A DNA stretch of 15,409 bases. Origin: GCA-2718845 sp913041905. GTDB lineage: Bacteria > Pseudomonadota > Gammaproteobacteria > GCA-002705445 > GCA-002716945. Within the stretch, counting starts at the first letter, position 1; every line of letters starts with the position of its first letter. This document shows, piece by piece, positions 14,982 through 15,409 of the stretch. Where the stretch lies: positions 1 through 15,409 of the forward strand of contig CAJWJQ010000028.1 in assembly GCA_913041905.1 (NCBI GenBank). The letters run 5' to 3'. Both the position numbers and the translations under genes were made by a program. Below the pieces are notes generated by a model. That model ran no database searches. It was not told the origin of the DNA and saw only the letters and a program-made list of their open reading frames with translations.

Positions 14982-15409
14982 ATTTCTTCGCTAAATGGGA
15001 TAACATCAACAACCGAATCTTTCTTTATAACACTTACATTTGATACAAGTCTTATATAACAATTTGCCTTTGATAGAGAAGTTAAAATATTTGAACCTTG
15101 CAGACCAGAAATTTTAACAAAACTACCTTTTTGATTTTGTATAAGACATGCTCTTTTATATTCAACCCTACCTTTCTTTTTTCTTATTTCTGAAACAGTT
15201 TTAGCTTTTATTATTATTTTAGTTTTTTGTTTTAAACCAAGAATTTTATTAATAGCTGGTAGCACAAATAATTCAAATGTAACTGCAGCTGATACAGGAT
15301 TGCCTGGTAATCCAAAAAAGAATGATTTGCCAATTTTTCCATAAGCAAGAGGTCTCCCAGGTTTTATGGATATTTTCCAAAAGTTTATTCTGCCTATTTT
15401 ATTTAAAGC
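14978..15409 (-). CDS. moeA: Molybdopterin molybdotransferase MoeA (C-terminal part, window edge)
   Basis: MoeA inserts molybdate into adenylylated molybdopterin, the last common step of molybdenum cofactor synthesis. The window holds 143 residues plus the stop codon, open to the right edge. The visible part contains the end of the catalytic domain (KPGRPLAYGK at residues 16-25 of the fragment, then FFGLPGNPVSAAVTFELFV at 30-48) and the complete C-terminal domain IV (GRVEYKRACL, SGLQGSNILTSLSKANCYIR, and VIPF near the end). An in-frame GTG at 15263-15265 is not the real start, since the conserved reading continues upstream of it. MoeA implies that the organism uses at least one molybdoenzyme. 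The stop overlaps the start of the RDD gene by four bases. Confidence 0.95.
   Translation of the reverse strand, partial: ALNKIGRINFWKISIKPGRPLAYGKIGKSFFFGLPGNPVSAAVTFELFVLPAINKILGLKQKTKIIIKAKTVSEIRKKKGRVEYKRACLIQNQKGSFVKISGLQGSNILTSLSKANCYIRLVSNVSVIKKDSVVDVIPFSEEI

Noticed and set aside
14978..15265. Free-standing 95-residue protein starting at GTG 15265
   Set aside because: The frame stays open to the window edge and encodes the conserved MoeA KPGRPLAYG and FFGLPGNPVS motifs upstream of that GTG, so it is the C-terminal part of MoeA.

Overview
The window is AT-rich (about one third G+C or less by eye) and densely packed with core genes read with the standard bacterial code. Two gene orders point to a gammaproteobacterium or betaproteobacterium: guaB divergent from xseA, and pepA-holC-valS divergent from lptF-lptG, both as in Escherichia coli. 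The valyl-tRNA synthetase also reads like the E. coli type. Low G+C, abutting or overlapping genes and tiny spacers suggest a streamlined genome, possibly a marine oligotroph of the SAR86 or SUP05 sort. That placement is inference and I cannot fix the genus. One discordant trait is DksA, whose finger resembles the zinc-free alphaproteobacterial form.

Layout. 1-965 (-) is the N-terminal two thirds of guaB (IMP dehydrogenase), running off the left edge. Across a 48-bp divergent spacer, the + strand carries xseA (exonuclease VII large subunit), dksA, acs (acetyl-CoA synthetase) and a large MFS carrier of the oxalate/formate-antiporter (OFA) family. The last three are closely spaced and may be co-transcribed. 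The 278-bp gap 6494-6771 is the most structured non-coding stretch. On the minus strand it holds a consensus-like promoter, a predicted two-hairpin RNA of about 80 nt with two C-rich unpaired segments, and a strong intrinsic terminator. The rest of the gap holds an array of TGRACAAA-like motifs leading into a MerR-type regulator (6772-7728) whose C-terminal domain looks like a B12-binding fold without the usual cobalamin-binding histidines.

From 7717 to 12352 (-) runs the operon pepA-holC-valS, with 1-bp and 0-bp junctions. Its last gene overlaps the MerR gene tail to tail by 12 bp. Divergently, 12440-14583 (+) encodes LptF and LptG, the membrane subunits of the lipopolysaccharide exporter. 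On the far side, moeA (partial, running off the right edge) and an RDD-family membrane protein come back on the minus strand and overlap the lptG tail by 25 bp.

How the parts fit. Most of the window is housekeeping: GTP synthesis, DNA repair, stringent-response transcription control, translation, replication, proteolysis, outer-membrane biogenesis and molybdenum cofactor. The possible new system is the regulatory island at 6518-7728. It combines a CarA/CarH-like MerR protein, a motif array that overlaps both its own putative promoter and the promoter of the divergent small RNA, and a small RNA whose 3' end lies just beyond, and antisense to, the end of the acs-transporter operon. I saw no tRNA or rRNA genes, CRISPR array, insertion sequence or prophage gene.
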